NCBI RefSeq assembly: GCF_000006565.2 | Contig: NC_031471.1 | Coordinates: 1,240,001-1,304,000, forward strand | Direction: 5' to 3' | Source: Toxoplasma gondii ME49 | Taxonomy: Eukaryota; Apicomplexa; Conoidasida; Eucoccidiorida; Sarcocystidae | Length of the DNA stretch: 64,000 nucleotides | Shown here: positions 61,310 through 64,000 of the stretch, one piece after another | Layout: each line of letters starts with the position of its first letter | How positions within the stretch are numbered: position 1 is the first letter of the stretch | The notes under the pieces: generated by a model | Database searches by the model: none | Told to the model about the DNA's origin: nothing | What the model saw: only the letters and a program-made list of their open reading frames with translations | Translations under genes and position numbers: made by a program

Positions 61310-64000
61310 ATGGCCGCACCCGCACCGAGCGCGGAGGCCCGGCCCGCCAAGAGGCGGTGCTTCCCGTTGCCTCGGGAGACTCCAGTTTCCTCCGAAGACG
61401 AGACACGGAAAACTTTGCAGCACGATACTCTAGGTTGTCTCCCCCGCAGCAGCTCTGGACAACCGGAGCTGGCAGCCGCGAGTGCCGCCTCTCAAGTGGG
61501 ACATCTGTCTTCAGCGGCTTTACTTCAGCTGGTCCAGACACAAAGCGCTGGAGGAGTTCCTCAAGCCGTTCTCCGCAACCTATTTTCTTCGATTCACCGG
61601 AATCCGAAGCCCCTTCCCGCCAACGCGTTGGCTGCCACGCCGAATTCGTCGCTCTACGCCTCCCTTACCTCGTTGTCTTCCGCTGCGGCGCTTCCAGGAG
61701 CCGGGCCGGCGTATTCTCAAGCGCCGTCCCCTGCGTCAGCAGATTTGCTGCAAAGCGAACAATTCAGAAGCGCTGCGAAAAACCCCTCTCCAAATGAGGC
61801 CTCTCCCATTCTTGCACTGCTGGGAGAGGCAGCGCGTGCCGCCACGACTCCGAGAACGGTCCCTGCACTTAGCGCGGTCTGCCCAGCCGCCTCATCAGGT
61901 GTTTCTCTGCCTCCTGCTTCAGATACTCTCGCTCTCGCCCAAAGTTCTCTCAGTTCCTCGACTGGATGCGCTTCCGACGTCAAGGCTTCTCGGCCAGAGG
62001 AACACCCCGCCTTCGCCTCTGGAACAGCCAATCGCCAGTCGTTGCTTCAGGCCCTGCTTCTGTCGACGGCCCCGCTCGCGTTTTCTGGGCCTTCCCTGTC
62101 GTCGGCTTCGACCACACTTCCGGCTTCCTCTGGAGCAGTGTCTTCGAGGAACGCGGGCGCCTACCAGTTCGAGAGACTGCTGCAGGCGGAAGCGGCGAAA
62201 GTCAAGGCTCTCCTGCCTAACACAACTTCCAAAAGCATGTCGCAGTCATCGGTGCCACAGAGAGACCTCACCCGAAAGACAAGTCTCTTCCCGGACCCAC
62301 GGGGCCTCTCCGCCGATGATGCAAGTCGCCGATACAACACACGAGGAGCCAACAGCGGGGGCGCTGGCCTGCGACGCGGGACCGGCGTGCATGCGACGAC
62401 TGAACAAAGCGGCGCATTGGATGCAGGAGAACGGACACGGCCCTTTGGAGCTGGAGAAGATGAAAGTGCGCAGGGCAAACCTGATTCTCGAGGACGACAG
62501 AGACCAGGTGCACTGGATGCCTCAAACATTCTTGGTCTCTTGGCTGCCTTCCAGCCCTCCCAGGCTCCAGCGATTCGAGACCTATCTGCTCCATCCCACC
62601 TCTCCGCTGCTGCGACAGGGGCGCTTCCTTTGACCGCGTCTTTCACAGCATCCGCTCTCGCCTCGTCCCAGTGTCTGCCTGCTGGTACCCCCGCTTCGTC
62701 TTCAGCGAGTCCTCCATTCTCGGAAGTTCTGTCAACCACTGAGGAAAGTTCGACTACAAAGGAGACTGACGCATCTGCGAGCACTTTGTTGGCTTTTCTC
62801 CAGAAATATAGTGCGGTCTCGGGGTTGGGAGGAGCTTCTGACTTCCTTGGTCAGCTTCAAGGGAAGACCTCTCTCCCGCCTCTGTCTCTGGCGGAGCCCT
62901 CGTCTGCTCTACCTTCTTCGTTCCTCGGAGGGTCGGACGGAGGCACTATCGACACAAGGAATGGGAATGGCGAGAAAACGACGCCGCCTATCCATCTTTT
63001 CCAGTCGGCGTTTCGAATGCCTTCGCCGTCTCAGCAGAACCTGTTGGACGCGTTGCTGGCATCATCCTGCACGACCGCCACATCCCGCTCGGACGGTTCC
63101 GGAAACCTCGGCTGTCCGGTGGTCGATGAGCGAAACGCGAAGCTCGCGGGTCCTGCACATCCTCTCCCTTGCTCCTTTCCTCAGATCTCGAGCTCCAGCG
63201 GAGAGCCCGGACGCAAGACCGGAGGTCGCGTTCACCGCCAGGGAACGTCCCAGAGCGGCGGTCGCGTGAGGAGTGGAAAGAATGGTGGCTCTGCAGCGCC
63301 GCCGCGACAGAGTTCGAGTGACAATGTGCCTTCCACGCCCACTGTCTCATCGCATGAGGCTCCGCACCGAGCAGGCTTCCCTTCTCAAACGCCGTATGAG
63401 CTATCTGCCTCGCCCTCGCACCAGCTCGACCTCCTGCGTCTCGGCGCCTTCCTGGGCGGCGCCGGCAAGCAGGACGCTTCAGTCCACTCTGATGAGACCG
63501 GCACGCTTTCCGGGGAGCCTTCTCATCGCAGCTGCTCCCTGTCGCGCGGCCTAACTCAGGAAAGCGTTCTCCAGCTCTCCGACACCACCAGCACAAGTCG
63601 TGAAGGCGAGCCTAACGAGCCAAGCCAAGGGTGCGTCAACGTTGCTGCCTCGCTGCCTGCTTTCGGTCCTCAGCCCTCGTCTGGCGCGGCCAAGGCCCGA
63701 GAAGGCCGCCGGGGCGCGGGCGGCGCCGGTGCCGCGCCTCCGGTACCCTTGAGAGCAGACGTGACGCTGGGCGGAAATCGCCCGCACTACCATGTGGCAA
63801 AGCAAGAGTGGAGAGTGCGCTATTACATGAACGGGAAGAGAAAGATGAGGACTTACAGCGCGAAGTTCTACGGGTACGAAACGGCACACACGATGGCTGA
63901 GGACTTTGCTCACTATGTGGACAAACATGAGGCCCTGCCGGACTCGATGATGATGACTGCGATGATGCTGCAGGCGCAAGCAAACTCAGCGGCTTCCTCA
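61310..64000 (+). CDS. ApiAP2 transcription factor, 3' end outside window
   Basis: One open frame of 897 codons runs from an ATG in a strong context (CCACCATGG) to the right edge without a stop or a needed intron. Most of it is serine, alanine, proline and leucine rich and probably disordered. The AP2 DNA-binding domain lies at about residues 817-876 (63760-63935). It shows three strands typical of the fold (HYHVAKQEWRVRYYMNGKRK, then MRTYSAKFYGYETAHTMA) and the following amphipathic helix (EDFAHYVDKHE). The WRVRYYMNGKRK-x2-R-x-F/Y-pattern is that of ApiAP2 factors, the main specific transcription factors of Apicomplexa. More AP2 or ACDC domains may lie beyond the window. The target motif cannot be read from sequence. 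Confidence 0.93.
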   Translation, partial: MAAPAPSAEARPAKRRCFPLPRETPVSSEDETRKTLQHDTLGCLPRSSSGQPELAAASAASQVGHLSSAALLQLVQTQSAGGVPQAVLRNLFSSIHRNPKPLPANALAATPNSSLYASLTSLSSAAALPGAGPAYSQAPSPASADLLQSEQFRSAAKNPSPNEASPILALLGEAARAATTPRTVPALSAVCPAASSGVSLPPASDTLALAQSSLSSSTGCASDVKASRPEEHPAFASGTANRQSLLQALLLSTAPLAFSGPSLSSASTTLPASSGAVSSRNAGAYQFERLLQAEAAKVKALLPNTTSKSMSQSSVPQRDLTRKTSLFPDPRGLSADDASRRYNTRGANSGGAGLRRGTGVHATTEQSGALDAGERTRPFGAGEDESAQGKPDSRGRQRPGALDASNILGLLAAFQPSQAPAIRDLSAPSHLSAAATGALPLTASFTASALASSQCLPAGTPASSSASPPFSEVLSTTEESSTTKETDASASTLLAFLQKYSAVSGLGGASDFLGQLQGKTSLPPLSLAEPSSALPSSFLGGSDGGTIDTRNGNGEKTTPPIHLFQSAFRMPSPSQQNLLDALLASSCTTATSRSDGSGNLGCPVVDERNAKLAGPAHPLPCSFPQISSSSGEPGRKTGGRVHRQGTSQSGGRVRSGKNGGSAAPPRQSSSDNVPSTPTVSSHEAPHRAGFPSQTPYELSASPSHQLDLLRLGAFLGGAGKQDASVHSDETGTLSGEPSHRSCSLSRGLTQESVLQLSDTTSTSREGEPNEPSQGCVNVAASLPAFGPQPSSGAAKAREGRRGAGGAGAAPPVPLRADVTLGGNRPHYHVAKQEWRVRYYMNGKRKMRTYSAKFYGYETAHTMAEDFAHYVDKHEALPDSMMMTAMMLQAQANSAASS

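Noticed and set aside
61482..62633. 383-codon plus-strand frame and several long minus-strand frames over the ApiAP2 gene
   Set aside because: They are out-of-frame shadows of a GC-rich coding exon with strong serine/alanine bias.

Overview
The window reads as nuclear DNA of a tissue-cyst coccidian of the Toxoplasma/Hammondia/Neospora type. The signs are intron-rich genes with GT-AG introns mostly of 100-1000 nt, long serine/alanine/proline-rich reading frames, an ApiAP2 factor, a CPW-WPC protein (a domain known from Apicomplexa), and large secreted repeat proteins. Species cannot be fixed from the sequence alone. All gene models below were built by hand from reading frame, splice signals and intron phase. 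No tRNA, rRNA, transposon or CRISPR was seen.

Layout. 1-2.5 kb: nothing assignable. 2.5-8.9 kb (+): an unrecognised multi-exon gene, only partly resolved. 10.2-20.1 kb (-): a very large unrecognised secretory or membrane protein. It has a signal-type hydrophobic start, about 14 tandem 37-residue repeats, one hydrophobic segment and a C-terminal part of about 870 residues built from exons joined by 13 consecutive phase-1 introns. 23.1-35.7 kb (-): complete 20-exon NSF (AAA+ membrane-fusion ATPase, 751 residues). 36.7-39.8 kb (-): a secreted five-domain CPW-WPC protein, 20 exons, with nearly all introns only 51-64 nt. 41.0-43.5 kb (-): SFM1-type SPOUT protein-arginine methyltransferase, 9 exons, 214 residues. 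45.9-55.3 kb (+): a Rad5/HLTF-like SNF2 helicase with HIRAN-like region and RING finger, 9 exons, 1748 residues, one intron of the GC-AG class. 56.9-57.9 kb (-): a small FOR20/FOPNL-like LisH protein of the centriole and basal body. 61.3-64.0 kb (+): an ApiAP2 gene, open to the right edge of the window.

The genes do not form one pathway. They are ordinary neighbours: vesicle fusion (NSF), post-replication DNA repair (Rad5-like), ribosomal-protein methylation (SFM1), centriole assembly (FOR20), transcription (AP2) and two secretory-pathway proteins. Four minus-strand genes lie head to tail from 43.5 to 10.2 kb. SFM1 and Rad5 are divergent, as are FOR20 and AP2. The two most unusual objects are the phase-1 exon array of the large secretory protein and the uniform mini-introns of the CPW-WPC gene.
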